NCBI GenBank assembly: GCA_963575645.1
Contig: OY754473.1
Span: 8,246,001 to 8,310,000 of the forward strand
Direction of reading: 5' to 3'
DNA: 64,000 nt
Origin: Xanthostigma xanthostigma
Taxonomy: Eukaryota > Arthropoda > Insecta > Raphidioptera > Raphidiidae
In this document: in pieces, positions 1-11,656 of the stretch
How positions within the stretch are numbered: the stretch's first letter is position 1
Layout of the letters: every line of letters begins with the position of its first letter
Position numbers and translations under genes: made by a program
Notes under the pieces: generated by a model
Databases searched by the model: none
Seen by the model: only the letters and a program-made list of their open reading frames with translations
What the model was told of the DNA's origin: nothing

Positions 1-540
1 CTGTAGAATCTACTAGCCACAACAACAATGGAAAACAGGTAAAAAACCTGACTCTCGGTGCTTCGAGAACATTCGAGAAGCGTGGGACGAAGCAATAAAA
101 TACGGGCGGAGTGGTTGAATTGGGTCAGTTATTCGTGTTGTTCATGTGTTGATGCTCTGGCATTACGACATAAATTATTCAGTTATACTGTGAAGAAAAA
201 TAAACTTTAGTGAGTGCAATTATATAAATCTGGTTTTACATAAATTACTCACAGTTAATAGACAAATGTGCTGATAAACTTTGTGTTGTGTTCCTGTGTT
301 GTAAATATTTTGTGTACATAATTTAGTGACTCTAAAAAGGTCGGGTCTTTACCTGCTTTCGATTGTTATTGTTGTCGTTACTAGAATATTCCTACAGAAT
401 CCATAGTCGTCCCAACAAGGGGCACGCAACAGTAATAAAATAATATTAGGTATTATGGAACTTTCAAATTTGCATCCGTTCCAAAGTTCCGAACTTAGAT
501 ACTTCATTTTTCCTTAATATCTTCTGTGAAAATATAACGA
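1..540. other. Unassigned AT-rich sequence
   Basis: No ORF, tRNA or family member recognised. An ATG followed by GAAAACAG and GTAAAA near base 28 could be a splice donor, but there is no coding context to support it. The segment may be the end of an older retroelement. Confidence 0.3.
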
Positions 541-792
541 AAAAGACGGGTTGCACTCCGGGAGTCCCGGCTAGATGTCTAACGTTGTATAATGGTTTGT
601 ATCATAGATTGCATTTTTATGTACGATATTTCAACGCTAGATGTCTAACGTTGTATAAACAATTACTATCACTTAGAGAGTTTTCTCGCTCACCCAGTTC
701 TTACTTTTCCTGACGCGAGTTTAACATTTTTTACCCGTATTACAAAAAAAGTGTACAACGCCGCTAAAGAAGTTTTCACTTCAAAAAAAAAA
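541..792 (-). mobile_element. Family B (Helentron-like, non-autonomous), copy B1
   Basis: Minus-strand copy. At the left edge is the family 3' end, with the CACTC/GAGTG hairpin followed by CCCGTC and a T-tract. At the right edge is the 5' end, a T-tract followed by GAAGTGAAAACTTC. The body carries one complete 66-bp internal unit plus about 20 bp of a second, so the family contains a short tandem repeat. The inverted subterminal repeat before the 3' hairpin is missing here, which makes this a deletion derivative. Family assignment is by direct comparison with B2-B6. Confidence 0.8.
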
Positions 793-1628
793 CAGACGGT
801 GGAGGGACGGCTCGATGTGGGGAAGTACGTGTTTATAATAAGTAGGTTAAGCAACGTTTCTTATGTATTTTAATTTTAGATCCGCACTCTTTGTCTGACC
901 AAGAAATCATTGAATCTTAAAGAAAACACGCTCCCAAAAATCGCTATTATTTTGTAAAGTTTAACGAAACCGTTGAAGTCACCACATCGTTTAGCTTACA
1001 GAAAGAGTTTCAACTGTCGGCGCTGTACGGCGAAGAAAACTTTTCGAAACTAATGTGTCTTAAACAACATTATCATACTTTCAATGTAAATTCCTTAGTC
1101 ATCATAAGTTTGTCCCACCTTATCTCCGCACAGAGAGCTTACCTATGCGTTCCGTGGTAGGTTCGGCGGGCAGGGACGCGGGGGAGGAGGTCTTCGATGG
1201 TCGGACTATGTCTTCAGGGACTTACCGTCTCACATCTTTTACAAACTTAAATAGATATATCATATTATATCCATACATTAGCTCCTACATACGCTATATT
1301 GTCCCTGTATATAGCTTAGAAATGCAATTATGTTTATCAATATATAGTAAGCTAATGTTTAGGAAACGCTTTTCATTTTTTGAACATAAATTAGGACAAG
1401 CTAGGAACTTTCTATAGATGTTAAGATAAATAATTATTAAAATAAACAACGAACTCGGAAAATTTAAATTTACTAAAGAAGGTCAATTTCTTCTATAAGA
1501 ACAACCGTTTGGGAACCAGTTTGCAATAATCTAATTAGACGGTGCTTAGAAAGCTGTCCCTAAGGCCTAAAGAAAGAATGTCATTCGAGCGTGGCCTTAT
1601 TGAGAGTCGACTGTACAAGCGAGAAATA
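793..1628. other. Unassigned AT-rich sequence
   Basis: It contains a 90-codon ORF (1145-1417) with low-complexity, isoleucine/tyrosine-rich composition and no recognised domain. A GC-rich patch at 1145-1235 has no clear identity. Nothing else is supported. Confidence 0.3.
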
Positions 1629-2132
1629 TCATAATATATATTAATACGCTAAGGTTAAAGATGTTTGCCTGCCTTTTTAGAAAAAACCTCACCATTTCTC
1701 CACATAAATTATATATCATTTTACAGATAATTGCTTGCTCTACTGACATCGACAACTAAAAAATTTATTATTGCTTTTGTTTTTGTAAATTAATTAAAAT
1801 ACAGCAACGCTGAACAACGTCTGCCATCTGACGGCTTTAATTTTGAAACAGCGAGCAACGCTGAACAACGTCACAGCAATGCTGCATGATGCCATCTGAC
1901 GGCTTAGCTCAACGCTTTTGCTACTTGCGCCCCTATATGACAATTTTAGTAAAATATTTCTTCGATCTGTCATCTGAGCTTCATATTGTAATACAACAAA
2001 AAGAAGAACGTTATAAGCAGTGTGCAAAATTAGAAACGAATTGAATACCTGTAATCATATTTAAAAAATAATTTTGTAAAGTGATAATTATTATACTTAT
2101 TTAGTGCGAATAATTCGCACAGGTCTCTCTAG
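1629..2132 (+). mobile_element. Non-autonomous Helitron, copy A1
   Basis: The 5' end is A^TC at 1629, followed by the family's ATATATTAATACGCTAAGG. The 3' end has the hairpin GTGCGAA-TAA-TTCGCAC, then AGGTCTCT and CTAG at 2129-2132, followed by T. These are the hallmarks of classical Helitrons: TC start, CTRR end, terminal hairpin, A/T insertion site, no target duplication and no inverted termini. No Rep/helicase is encoded. This copy lacks one of the two internal sub-repeats built on CATATTGTAATACAACA. Confidence 0.85.
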
Positions 2133-3311
2133 TAAAATCTTATTGTACAAATGTTAATATCTGGATGTTTCATTGCATAATGTCGGTGCGAAATGTTGAC
2201 ATTATATCCTTAACCTAACATTTTAATTTGACGCTAACTTCATAACAATTAGTAAAATAACACGCGAACGTGAATTTAAAGCCGAAATGAAAACTTTACC
2301 AACATCAACGTCAAGTTTTAATCTCACACGAACATATTTACTTCACTCTACTGTATATATTGTCGTTACACTATGTTGACATTTATCCACCATAACCTCA
2401 CATTTCGCATCGGCTCCAACTTCATGTAAGTGTGTGCCGTTGAGTTCACTTCACTTCCATGAGAAAGTTTGTCTGTACCCTTGTTATTAGGACAAGGGAA
2501 ATTTATAGCAATATTGAGAGTTATGATATTCGATGCCGGGGTACTCCCTGAGCAATATCTCATATAATATATCTATACTCGGCTCTCTATCCGTTTGTCC
2601 GCATCCCGGAGCCCTAGCGCTCCGCTCCGGAGACTTTGCGTCGGGAATCACCTTGTGTCATACGCAGAACTCAAAAATAGTGTTGCATATAATCGGCGGA
2701 AAACAACGGAGCGTTATTCGGCATTTTTAAAAAATTGACATTTTTTATTTTCGTTTGATGACCTCGATAATTCTATATCTACATAAATATTGTAACAAGC
2801 CAATCTAAAAAAACGGCTCGACCGATTAAATCCCTTTCATTATTACAGTACGACAAAGAAGGGACGAGCAGTGAGCAAAAAAAAAACCTCATCGACTTCA
2901 GTAAACAAACGAAAACTGCAGTACTTTTTTGTTAGTTTACGATCTACGTACGTTTTAAATATTTATTTGTGAGAAATTCTCAGCATCTCCCCACTTTAAG
3001 ATATCAACGACAATCGATACCCCTTTCTGCTCCTCGAAGTGTGCTGCGGTAATCGATTATAATGCTGACCGCAAGCTTTATGGCGGCCATCGAGACGTGC
3101 TTTTGCAAGCTTCGGTCAGATTAGCCTAAGTACCTACACGTGGATCATCTAGGTATCGAAAATTCAAAAAAAAATACGTCTAAGCTAAGGGGCAAAAGTT
3201 CGCCGACTTCAAATCTAAAGCTGGATTATTAATGGCAACCACAACGCAAAGTCGATCGATAAGCTTTTCGGACACAGTTTTGTGTAAATATGCATAAAAA
3301 TATCTCATCTA
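2133..3311. other. Unassigned sequence
   Basis: No gene recognised. A GC-richer patch lies near 2525-2720. Two 13-14-bp inverted arms (CTGACCGCAAGCTT against AAGCTTCGGTCAG) lie near 3066-3120. The ORFs here are short, without domains, and overlap on both strands. Confidence 0.3.
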
Positions 3312-3896
3312 TCATATATATTAATACGTTAAGGTTTAAGATGTTTGCCTCCCTTTTTAGAAAAAACCACACAATTTCTCCACATAAATTGTATATCATT
3401 TTACAGATAATTGCTTGCTCTACTGACATCGACAACTAAATAATTTTTTGTTTTTGTAAATTAATTAATTAAGAGCAACGCTGAACAACGTCTGCCATCT
3501 GACGGCTATAATTTTGAAACAACGTCAACACGTCGATCTGTCATCTGACCTTCATATTGTAATACAACAGACACAATACTGCATACTGCCATCTGACGGC
3601 TTTAATTTTGAAACAGCGAGCAACGCTGAACAACGTCACAGCAATGCTGCATGATGCCATCTGACGGCTTAGCTCAACGCTTTTGCTACTTGCGCCTCTA
3701 TATGACAATTTTAGTAAAATATTTCTTCGATCTGTCATCTGAGCTTCATATTGTAATACAACAAAAAGAAGAGCGTTATAAGCAGTGCGCAAAATTAGAA
3801 AGGAATGAATACCTGCAATCATATTTAAAAAATATTTTTGTAAAGTGATAATTATTATACTTATTTAGTGCGAATAATTCGCACAGGTCACGCTAG
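3312..3896 (+). mobile_element. Non-autonomous Helitron, copy A2
   Basis: Starts A^TC at 3312 and ends CTAG at 3893-3896 followed by T, with the terminal hairpin GTGCGAATAATTCGCAC just upstream. It has the full arrangement of both internal sub-repeats (GCCATCTGACGG and CATATTGTAATACAACA each repeated). The 93-codon minus-strand ORF inside recurs in sister copies only because the DNA is repeated. Confidence 0.88.
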
Positions 3897-4290
3897 TATT
3901 TCAATATACTATTTCTATTTACTTGCTTGCCCATAATAAGAAAGTTTGGTCATTATATAGTTGCCTGTATTTTATGTAGAACCCTGTATTAAATAAGTGC
4001 TACCAATAAAATTTGGAAGATATTAGAGAGGTCATAAAATACGAATATATTAGACAATTTTTTAAAACCGGTAACGAGAAATTAAATCGACCCGTGCAGT
4101 AAATTAGTTAAAACTGTAATAATAATAAAGTATGTACTGGGCCGCCGGTCGGGCTGAGGATGGTGAGTTTATTATTGTCCTCAATCATAGACTTACAAAG
4201 CGATACAGAAAGCCGTGTGCTTATGCTTCAAGCATGTTTGAATTGAATATTTTTTGAGGTTCTTCACAAATTATTTTTAATGTGAGGTAC
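3897..4290. other. Unassigned sequence between Helitron A2 and mariner
   Basis: AT-rich with no recognised gene. The TA at 4291-4292 is the mariner target site. Confidence 0.3.
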
Positions 4291-4292
4291 TA

Positions 4293-5194
4293 AAGGGTTT
4301 TCCAATAAGAGGTGTTATTTTGAATAACCCGCTATTTCGGTAGATGTCACTTTTGGAGATGTCATTTTTTGACATTTGACAAGTAGAAACTACGCCATTA
4401 ATAAAAATGGAACGATACACGCTTCAACAATGCATTGAAATTATTAAAATTCACTATAAAAATGGTGAAAATCTGGCAGAGACGGTTCGTAAAACTCGAA
4501 CATTTTTGGGTCGTCGTGAAGCACCTTGTCGGACCGCAATACAGAAATTGATGGAAAAATTCGAGCTGTTGGGACAAGTTAGTGATGTGAAGAATAAAAC
4601 CCGTGCACGTCGCTCAAGAATAGCCAATATTGCTGCTGTAGCCGAAAGTGTTGAAGAAAACCCAGGTGAATGGATTGCGCTATCGAGAGATGATTAAAAT
4701 GATTTTTTATGGCCGGAATTGGATGGTATTGATCTGGACAACGTTTACTTTCAACAAGACGGCGCTACGTGCCACACAATCAACGAAACTATTGATCTTT
4801 TACAGGAAAAGTTTCCGGACCGTGTTATCTCTCGAAGAGGTGATCACAATTGGCCACCGAGATCTTGTGATTTAACACCTTGCGACTTCTTCCTTTGGGG
4901 CCACGTGAAAGAGAAGGTCTACGCCAACAGCCCAGCGTCGATTCAAGACCTCAAAGATGGAATTCGTGAGGCTATCGAGGACATAGGGCAGCCACTTTGC
5001 GATTTGGTTATGGAAAATTTCATGAAAAGGATATGGTCCTGTAGGCGTGGTCGTATGGTCATTTGGCTGATGTTATTTTCCATTATTAACGGCATACCTT
5101 CCTCGTTATAATGAAATAAACATCCGATCATTTATCTCAAAAAATGGCTTTTTCCTTTGAATATCAAAATAACACCTCTTATTGGAAAACCCTT
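4293..5194 (+). mobile_element. Mariner-like transposon, internally deleted
   Basis: Terminal inverted repeats of about 30 bp begin AAGGGTTTTCCAATAAGAGG and match at both ends. The element is flanked by TA at 4291-4292 and 5195-5196, the target duplication of the Tc1/mariner superfamily. At about 900 bp it is shorter than a complete mariner (usually near 1.3 kb), in line with the internal deletion seen in its transposase. It is non-autonomous by inspection. Confidence 0.9.
4407..5111 (+). pseudogene. Mariner transposase pseudogene (central deletion, frameshifts)
   Basis: The enzyme family cuts and pastes its own element, binding the TIRs through N-terminal helix-turn-helix domains and cutting with a DDD/E catalytic centre. 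The N-terminal part is open from the ATG at 4407 (starts MERYTLQQCIEIIKIHYKNG) to about 4666. It then jumps to the C-terminal half, so the second HTH and the first catalytic aspartate are missing. The C-terminal half (ORF 4719-5111) has FQQDGATCHT and SCDLTPCDFFLWG; I count 36 residues between the two catalytic aspartates. Frame changes occur near 4695 and again close to the C-terminus. It cannot make an active enzyme. The subfamily (DD34D against DD37D type) is not settled. Confidence 0.85.
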
Positions 5195-5231
5195 TATTAT
5201 TAAAATATCTGAATTTTTACTTTTTTTATAT

Positions 5232-5573
5232 ATTATACTAGCGGTGCCGTCCGGTTTCACCCGGGACGAATGGGGAGGAAAGGTACATTCATCTTTGTTT
5301 ACTGAGATGAATGTTGTGTCCAAATTTCATGATGATCGGAGCTACCGTTCAACAGTTTTTGTCGGAGGGACAAATTTTGAGTTATATTTTGCAGCATTTT
5401 TCATTGATTCTCCGCTCCTATTGGTCGTAGCGTGATGTTATATAGCCTATTGCCTTCCTCGATAAATGGGCTATCCAACAAAGAAACATTTCAATTCGAA
5501 CCAGTAGTTCCTGAGATTAGCGGGTTCAACCAAACAAACAAACTCTTTAGCTTTATATTACATTAGTATATAT
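5232..5573 (+). mobile_element. RTE-like LINE 3' region, copy 1
   Basis: Begins with GCGGTGCCGTCCGGTTTCAC and ends with the tail TCCTGAGATTAGCG, (CAAA)n and CATTAGTATA. That tail type is common on RTE-like retroposons of Lepidoptera (recalled, not searched). There is no reverse-transcriptase coding, so the copy is 5'-truncated. Confidence 0.65.
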
Positions 5574-5574
5574 T

Positions 5575-6196
5575 ATACCAGCGGTCCCGTCCGGTTTCAC
5601 CCGGGTGTAAAAGAACGAATGGGGAAGGGGGGAACATGAGTACACACATTCATCTTAGTTTACCGAGATGAATGTTGTGTCCAAATTTCATGATGATCGG
5701 AGTTACTGTTCAAAATTTTTTGTCGATAAAAAGCAGTATTTATACTTTTTTTAACTAATATTTTTTTTTAATTAATTAAATAAAATTAAAATAAATTTTA
5801 ATGTAAGCCTTAGAAGAAAGCAATGTAGAAAATAAAAAAAAAAATAAAAATGCATTCGCCTAACGTAGGGCTCGAACCCACGACCCTGGTATTGACAGTC
5901 TTGTGCTCTACCGATTGCGCTAGCCGGCGTTGTATTCTTACATCGCTAATATGAGTAGGTATACTTAGTTAGTGCATTTCACCTGAATAGAAGCTTATTT
6001 TTTAGATACATTTGGAACATTTTTCATTAATGCTCCGCTCCTAATGGTCGTAGCCTGATTTTATATAACCTATAGCCTTCCTCGATAAATGAGCTATCCA
6101 ACAACATTTTTTTTTCAATTTGAGCCAGTAGTTCCTGAGATTAGCGCGTTCAAACAAACAAACAAACAAACTCTTCAGCTTTATATATTAGTATAG
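5575..6196 (+). mobile_element. RTE-like LINE 3' region, copy 2, with tRNA-like insertion
   Basis: A second copy lies directly behind the first (about 90% alike by eye over the shared parts). It is split by roughly 280 bp (about 5737-6015) that include an A-rich stretch and a tRNA-like segment. The ending (CAAA)n plus TTAGTATAG matches copy 1. Confidence 0.6.
5857..5929 (-). pseudogene. tRNA-Lys-like sequence, degenerate
   Basis: Read on the minus strand it has an A box (TAGCGCAATCGGTAGAGCA), a strong B box (GGGTTCGAGCC) and arms resembling tRNA-Lys. The acceptor strand is short by a base, the anticodon stem does not pair well, and the anticodon position reads GTC. A T-rich run follows it. 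It is either a tRNA pseudogene or the head of a SINE inserted into the LINE tail, and is unlikely to be a working tRNA gene. Confidence 0.6.
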
Positions 6197-6957
6197 ATTT
6201 TAAGTACTCACGAAACCACATTTCGATAAACTTTATTTTGTGCCGTAAGATGTCATGCCCGTCAAATTTTAAAACGCTGCAGAAAACAGTAAGCTTCAAG
6301 TAACAAGTTTCAATGTCGAGAGCGTCGTGCTTCTATATCGTGCAAATTCGTCGACGGGAACAACCCTTCTCAGAATTAAGTACAACCTTTTTTCTCAACA
6401 TTCACGTTTATGTTTCCAATTTCTAGATCTCTTATCCTGTGATAGCGGGACCTCCGTCTGAATCATGTTACAATATCGTTCCCGGCTAAGGTAACGGCGT
6501 CAGTTTTGTAACTTTAATACGCTTTCGCAGCGTCTTTTCATCCCCCCCCCGCGCGGCCCCCGCCTCACCTCAATCGTGCTACAAGCTAACGCCCTATTTT
6601 GAATACGGCCTTACATAAAAGTTTATTGCACGAGCCATCTTCGATGTTTTTTGTGACATGTATTTTTATTGCTATCCAATATCGGAAATGTAAGGTTATG
6701 TCGTCCCGTCGAATCAATGAAGTAAAAAAGTTACAGTCGATTTTTGTTAATGATTTTTTTTTATATCGTAACTGCAAAGTCAAGGTCGATTGCGCACAAA
6801 GGGGCCCAGGACAATTTCTTTACGGAAACTATAGAAGTACGAATACAAAATATTCTTTATAATAAGTTAGAAACGTATAGATAATGATAAAGATCTGTTA
6901 CAAAATAAAGTTCTTGACTGTAAATAAACTTGAACGTCGTGCTTGATTTAATTTATA
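6197..6957. other. Unassigned sequence
   Basis: No gene recognised. It has a C-run and GC-rich spot near 6541-6565. CTAAGGTAACGGCG(T/-)CAGTTTT near 6486 has a weak relative near 52505, hinting at an unlisted repeat. Confidence 0.3.
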
Positions 6958-7475
6958 GGTGGCACTTCACATAACTATTTGTGTTCGCTATTGGGTGTTT
7001 GTTGTATTTGGCAAAATATATGACGTTCAAGACAAACATGCAAATAGAGGCAAATACGACCATCTACACGTGGCAGTCAAATAGCAAACACGAAACATTT
7101 GGCAGCAGAACGCAGGTTCAAAATTCCAGGAATTTTAGCACTGTTTCATTGTTCCAATTCATTTTCAATAGTAATTGTTCCAGTTCTCACTCACAGCACA
7201 GACACAAAAATACTGCACGTCCGTACAGGTTCACGGCGCGTGCGTTTCTGAATATGGCCATTGTGTGGACGGTTTATTTGTGTATTTGCCTATTTGACTC
7301 CTTTGATGTGCCTCGAAAAACCGACAAGGGCACGGTAACGCGTATTTGGTATTGGCCTTATTTGTCAAATAGGCAAATAAGGCCAACACTTTGTCAAATA
7401 GACCCTCCACACTTGGTAATTGTTTGCCAAATATGCCAAATACACAAATACAAATAGCCATGTGAAGTGCCGGCA
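6958..7475. mobile_element. TIR element (MITE) with TATTTG-rich interior
   Basis: The ends match as inverted repeats: GGCACTTCACA(TA/TG)..CTATTTGT at the left against its complement at the right. The interior repeats short TATTTG/CAAATA words and holds a perfect 13-bp hairpin, TTGGCCTTATTTG with its complement, near 7352-7386. The target duplication could not be fixed, so the superfamily is unassigned. The 158-codon ORF inside is repeat sequence. Confidence 0.65.
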
Positions 7476-7626
7476 TAAAAGCGTATAACATTAATTTTAT
7501 AAAGTAGTGGTCGCAGTTATTATATAATACTGAAACCGCGATTATATTATTTTATTTCAGACTTCCGCCAATATTTCTATCACGCTTTTTCCGTATCCGA
7601 TTCGATACAGTTTCGCTTGAAAAATA

Positions 7627-8056
7627 AAAAAAAAATTGGTTGTCTGTAAAGTCGGTTTACGGACGACAGTTTTACGTTATAACGTATTCCGCTCGAATAT
7701 CATATTTAATAATACATAACCTAAATTTTAGTAGCTGTCAAACTATATTTTTACCGACTAATAATTTGATCAACCAAAGCAAAATACATATTTTTAAGCA
7801 ATTATAAAAGACATTTAAAAGAATGTATATATATATTAAATATTTGTTAACAAACCGTATAATTTATCTGGCCATCTGTCAGATGTAGCTTTCGCTGGAA
7901 CAGCCGAAAAAAATGTTGAACGCACACTACTCTCTGACGTCACGCGAGAAGAGAGAGACTATCGCTTATATCGCGCTCTCGCTTGCGGAACGTTACTCTT
8001 TTTCGTGCGTGCAGCCGGTGTTTCATCAATTTATAAGACGTTATCACGTCAAAAAA
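7627..8056 (-). mobile_element. Family C (Helentron-like, non-autonomous), copy C1
   Basis: Minus-strand copy. The right edge is the family 5' end, a T-tract then GACGTGATAACGTC. The left edge is the 3' end, with inverted ACGTTATAACGT, the hairpin GTAAA-CCGAC-TTTAC, CAGACAACC and a T-tract. It is longer than C3/C4 because of a different middle part shared with C2 and C6. Confidence 0.75.
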
Positions 8057-9263
8057 TATATTCAATATGATAAAAATCGTTGCAGCGTGATAAAACCGTC
8101 GGAGTTTTAGAAGATCTCCACACACAGGAGTACGGGAGTTGGTGTTTTTTTTTGGGGAACGCGGCATTCGGGAGGCAGTTTCGCCGTCGTCCAATCAGAG
8201 GAGTGCGATTTCCAACCAACAGCTTATCGTCTACATTAACATTAACTAGACTCAACTTTGCGCGCGATAATGGTCATAAGCCCGAGGCCTTTTTGTAATT
8301 CACTTGGGAATCATAATATAGGTATAGTTCGTACCCTCTTTCTCTCTGTCTCTGTGTCTATCTCTTTCTCACACACACGCACACACTTTCCTCACAGCAT
8401 TACTACTATTTGTGTATTTTAGACCGCAAAGCGAAACGGCTTATCTAAGCAGTTCTGTGTTTTTAAACTTGAGAATTATAAAAATCATTTTTTTTAAGTT
8501 TATTTACTTCAGCAGAACAGCAAACGAACTGCAATATCAAAATTATTTTCGAATCAACGGGCTTTAGAACGATCGAGCGTATAAAATATGACGTTCACAT
8601 GGCAGATAAACTGGAGAAAGTATCAGTTTATACTTTATAACGGTATCCTATGACGCGCACGTCATCAAGACGAACCGATAGACGCTTAATCTGTAAAAAT
8701 CGGTTCAGCAGTTCAGAAGTCGCGAGGGAACGCACATTAATACATTGGTACATTAATCCTTGCTTTAAAAACAGTTGAAAGCTGCCGGTTTTGTTTTGAA
8801 TGGTGGTTAATTTGAAATCGTATTTTCAGTTTAGTGCAACGTTTACGGGATTGTAATGTAATAAAGTTTCAGGAAAAGTCAATCAATTAGCAAATCCACT
8901 AACGAAACTTGTTTGAAAAACTCCTTTAAATGAAGTTTGTTATGGAAGGAAAAACAAGTTAGCAGCGTTTCAAAACAGAACGTTCGATTTTATTTTTCTA
9001 AGCGATGCACAAAAGAGCGTTTGTTTTTTTAGACACATTATTTGTTTAACAATAAAAAATAGATTTAAATCAAGAATTTCAATTCATAAATGGAAACAAA
9101 CGCTGCTGGTGAATTGCAATGAGTTAAACATTTGAGCCTACCAAATGTCAATTTGATGTTTTTTGTAGTTTTTTTAAGAATGTAATAAAAAAATCAAAAA
9201 ACATTTTTTTAAACTCTCTGCATCTCGGTTAGTACACATAAAATTGATTTCTATTGCATCGCA
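8057..9263. other. Unassigned sequence with a CT/CA-rich simple repeat
   Basis: A pyrimidine-rich simple repeat (CTCT, TCTCTG, then CA repeats) lies at about 8336-8390. No gene or TE is otherwise recognised. The ORFs at 8049-8298 on both strands are antisense shadows of each other. Confidence 0.35.
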
Positions 9264-9908
9264 ATTTTTGAAGTGAAAACTTCTTTAGCGGCGTTGTACA
9301 CTTTTTTTGTAATGGGTAAAAAATGTTAAACTCGCGTCAGGAAAAGTAAGAACTGGGTGAGACTCTCTAAGTGATAGTAATTGCCAGATACTTTTTATAC
9401 AACGTTAGACATCTAGCGTTGAAATATCGTACATAAAAATGCAATCTATGATACAAACCATTTTATTTTTGACGTGATAACGTCTTATAAATTGATGAAA
9501 CACCAGCTGCACGCACGAAAAAGTGTAACGCCGTAACGTTCCGCCTGACCCTGTGCGTGCAAGCGAGAGCGCAGTATAAGCGATAGAAAAGCACGATCGG
9601 CCCAAGTTTGACAGCTACTAAAATTTAGGTTACCTATGTATTATTAAATATGATATTCGAGCGGAATACGTTATCACGTAAAACTATTGTCCGTAAACCG
9701 ACTTTACAGACAACCAATTGTTTTTATACAACGTTAGACATCTAGCGTTGAAATATCGTACATAAAAATGCAATCTATGATACAAACCATTTTATTTACA
9801 AGTGTTGCCAATAAATAAACAATGCTTCTAAATGCAAAAAATTAAGACGTTAATATTCAAGTTTTCACTTCTGCCGGCACTCCCGGAGTGCAACCCGTCT
9901 TTTTTTTT
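9264..9908 (+). mobile_element. Family B, copy B2, interrupted by C2
   Basis: Complete at both ends. The 5' end is a T-tract with GAAGTGAAAACTTC at 9270. The 3' end is AAGTTTTCACTTC, the CACTCCCGGAGTG hairpin, CAACCCGTC and a T-tract. It contains two 66-77-bp tandem units (ATACAACGTTAGACATCTAG...), one on each side of the inserted C2. Confidence 0.85.
9466..9720 (+). mobile_element. Family C, copy C2, nested inside B2
   Basis: Full-length from the T-tract and GACGTGATAACGTC to CAGACAACCAATTG. It sits in a T-rich site between two tandem units of B2. Family C was therefore active after family B. Confidence 0.85.
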
Positions 9909-10312
9909 AAAATGAATTTTTTACATCGTTCGCCGCCCTTTTTTCAGGCTATAGTTTTTTCAAATTAATCGGTTCGTAGCACAACGAAGAGATCTTAACG
10001 TTGCGTCGTTAATGTTAAGTTAATATAAGACACAGAGTCAGTCAATTCTCATATCATTAGTGTTTTATACTCCGACATGTAGAGTATAGAATCTTATCTC
10101 CGGCAATTAAATGCCAATCGGTTCAGAGCACAGCAAGCCACTCGACAGCAGCGTTCGATAATGATGATGTTCTCCCTCCCTCCTCTCCTACTCTTCCTAG
10201 AGGACGGGGAGGAGATGCAGAATGGAAAGGAGCTGGTTACGTATCCATTGACTCAGAAAATCGACCAAGCAGATTATAGGCGGAGAGACTATAGATTATA
10301 GACGCTGAACAA
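9909..10312. other. Unassigned sequence ending in a SINE-tail fragment
   Basis: No gene recognised. ATTATAGACGCTGAACAA just before 10313 is an inverted copy of the recurrent SINE-tail motif. Confidence 0.35.
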
Positions 10313-11385
10313 TCATATACAGATTGTATCAAATCAAAACGGTCCATAGGACATTCTGTGTGTAAGACAGAGACGATATATAAAGATCTAAAGCAGTAAG
10401 TAAGAATGAGATAAATGATCGCTAATATAGTTACTGTAGTTACGTAAATAAATAATTACGTACACAAATATTTTTACCAATTTATGAATTAAAACAACTA
10501 CAAATAAATTTATTATGTTGGTGGTTGAATTACCACCATAAAACCATTTAATTATTTGGATTTTTTCCCGAACAGTATAAATAGCCATTTTATCAATAAT
10601 TTCACTAGTGAATACTGACATTTGATAAAATTGTGATTTTTACTGTAGAAAACAAAGACGATACTATCAGATTGTATAACCACAGTAACTAGCTATTAGC
10701 GATCATTTATCTCATTCTTACTTACTGCTTAGTGCTTTATATAATATCGTCTCTGTCTTACACACAGAATGTTCTATGGACTGTTTTGATTTGATACAAT
10801 CTGTATATTAATACGCTATATCTTTCGATTAATCTGTCCAACTTCACTGAACACTGAACTATTGCATGAAGTGTGATCGTGAGTGGGGCCTATAAGGTTA
10901 AAGATGTTTGCCTCCCTTTTTAGAAAAAACCTCACAATTTCTCCACATAAATTATATATCATTTTACAGATAATTGCTTGCTCTACTGACATCGACAACT
11001 AAAAAATTTAATATTGCTTTTGTTTTTGTAAATTAATTAAAATACAGCAACGCTGAACAACGTCTGCCATCTGACGGTGACGGCTTTAATTTTCAAACAG
11101 CGAGCAACGCTGAACAACGTCACAACAATGCTGCATGATGCCATCTGATGGCTTAGCTCAACGCTTTTGCTACTTGCGCCTCTATATGACAATTTTAGTA
11201 AAATATTTCTTCGATCTGTCATCTGAGCTTCATATTGTAATACAACAAAGAGAAGAACGTTATAAGCAGTGTGCAAAATTAGAAACGAATTGAATACCTG
11301 CAATCATATTTAATAAATAATTTTGTAAAGTGATATTTATTATACTTATGTATTTAGTGCGAATAATTCGCACAGGTCACACAAG
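10313..11385 (+). mobile_element. Non-autonomous Helitron, copy A3, carrying two nested insertions
   Basis: Starts A^TC at 10313 (TCATATA). It is interrupted by a TA-flanked foldback (10320-10803), resumes as TATTAATACGCTA, is interrupted again by about 80 bp (to 10896), and resumes as AAGGTTAAAGATG. The 3' end has the canonical hairpin, but the terminal CTAG has mutated to CAAG (11382-11385), followed by T. The nesting proves where the Helitron 5' end lies. Confidence 0.82.
10320..10803. mobile_element. TA-flanked foldback MITE inside Helitron A3
   Basis: Inverted arms of about 105-110 bp begin CAGATTGTATCAAATCAAAA; the complement ends at 10803. TA lies on each side (10318-10319 and 10804-10805). 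Tc1/mariner-type MITE by target site; no transposase. Confidence 0.8.
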
Positions 11386-11430
11386 TTGAAGTAATTTTCT
11401 TGTTTTCGAATAAGCCATAATCCGCCGTAA

Positions 11431-11475
11431 ATTGTTGATTGTAGATTATAGATGCCCGACAACTAATGTCTAGCG
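11431..11475 (-). repeat. SINE-tail motif
   Basis: Inverted copy of the recurrent tail, reading as GACATTAGTTGTCGGGC then ATCTATAATC on the minus strand. No tRNA head is attached. Confidence 0.55.
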
Positions 11476-11656
11476 TACCTACAATTTTATAAGTATAAAC
11501 TTTCTGAAAACACCTTATTTTAATTTATGAAAACGGCAAAAAAGTCACAATTAGGTTCAAATAGACATTTATTGCTATCAATCTTTTGCTTTGTATATAG
11601 ACCTCATCTCATGAATGTTTTGTGTGTGTCGTCTAAATTCAATTTGATGCAATAAG

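Noticed and set aside
5857..5929. Functional tRNA-Lys gene
   Set aside because: Missing acceptor base, poor anticodon stem, anticodon position reads GTC, and it is embedded in retroposon sequence.
6981..7457. 158-codon ORF
   Set aside because: Lies wholly inside a TIR element rich in TATTTG/CAAATA words. Low complexity, no domain.
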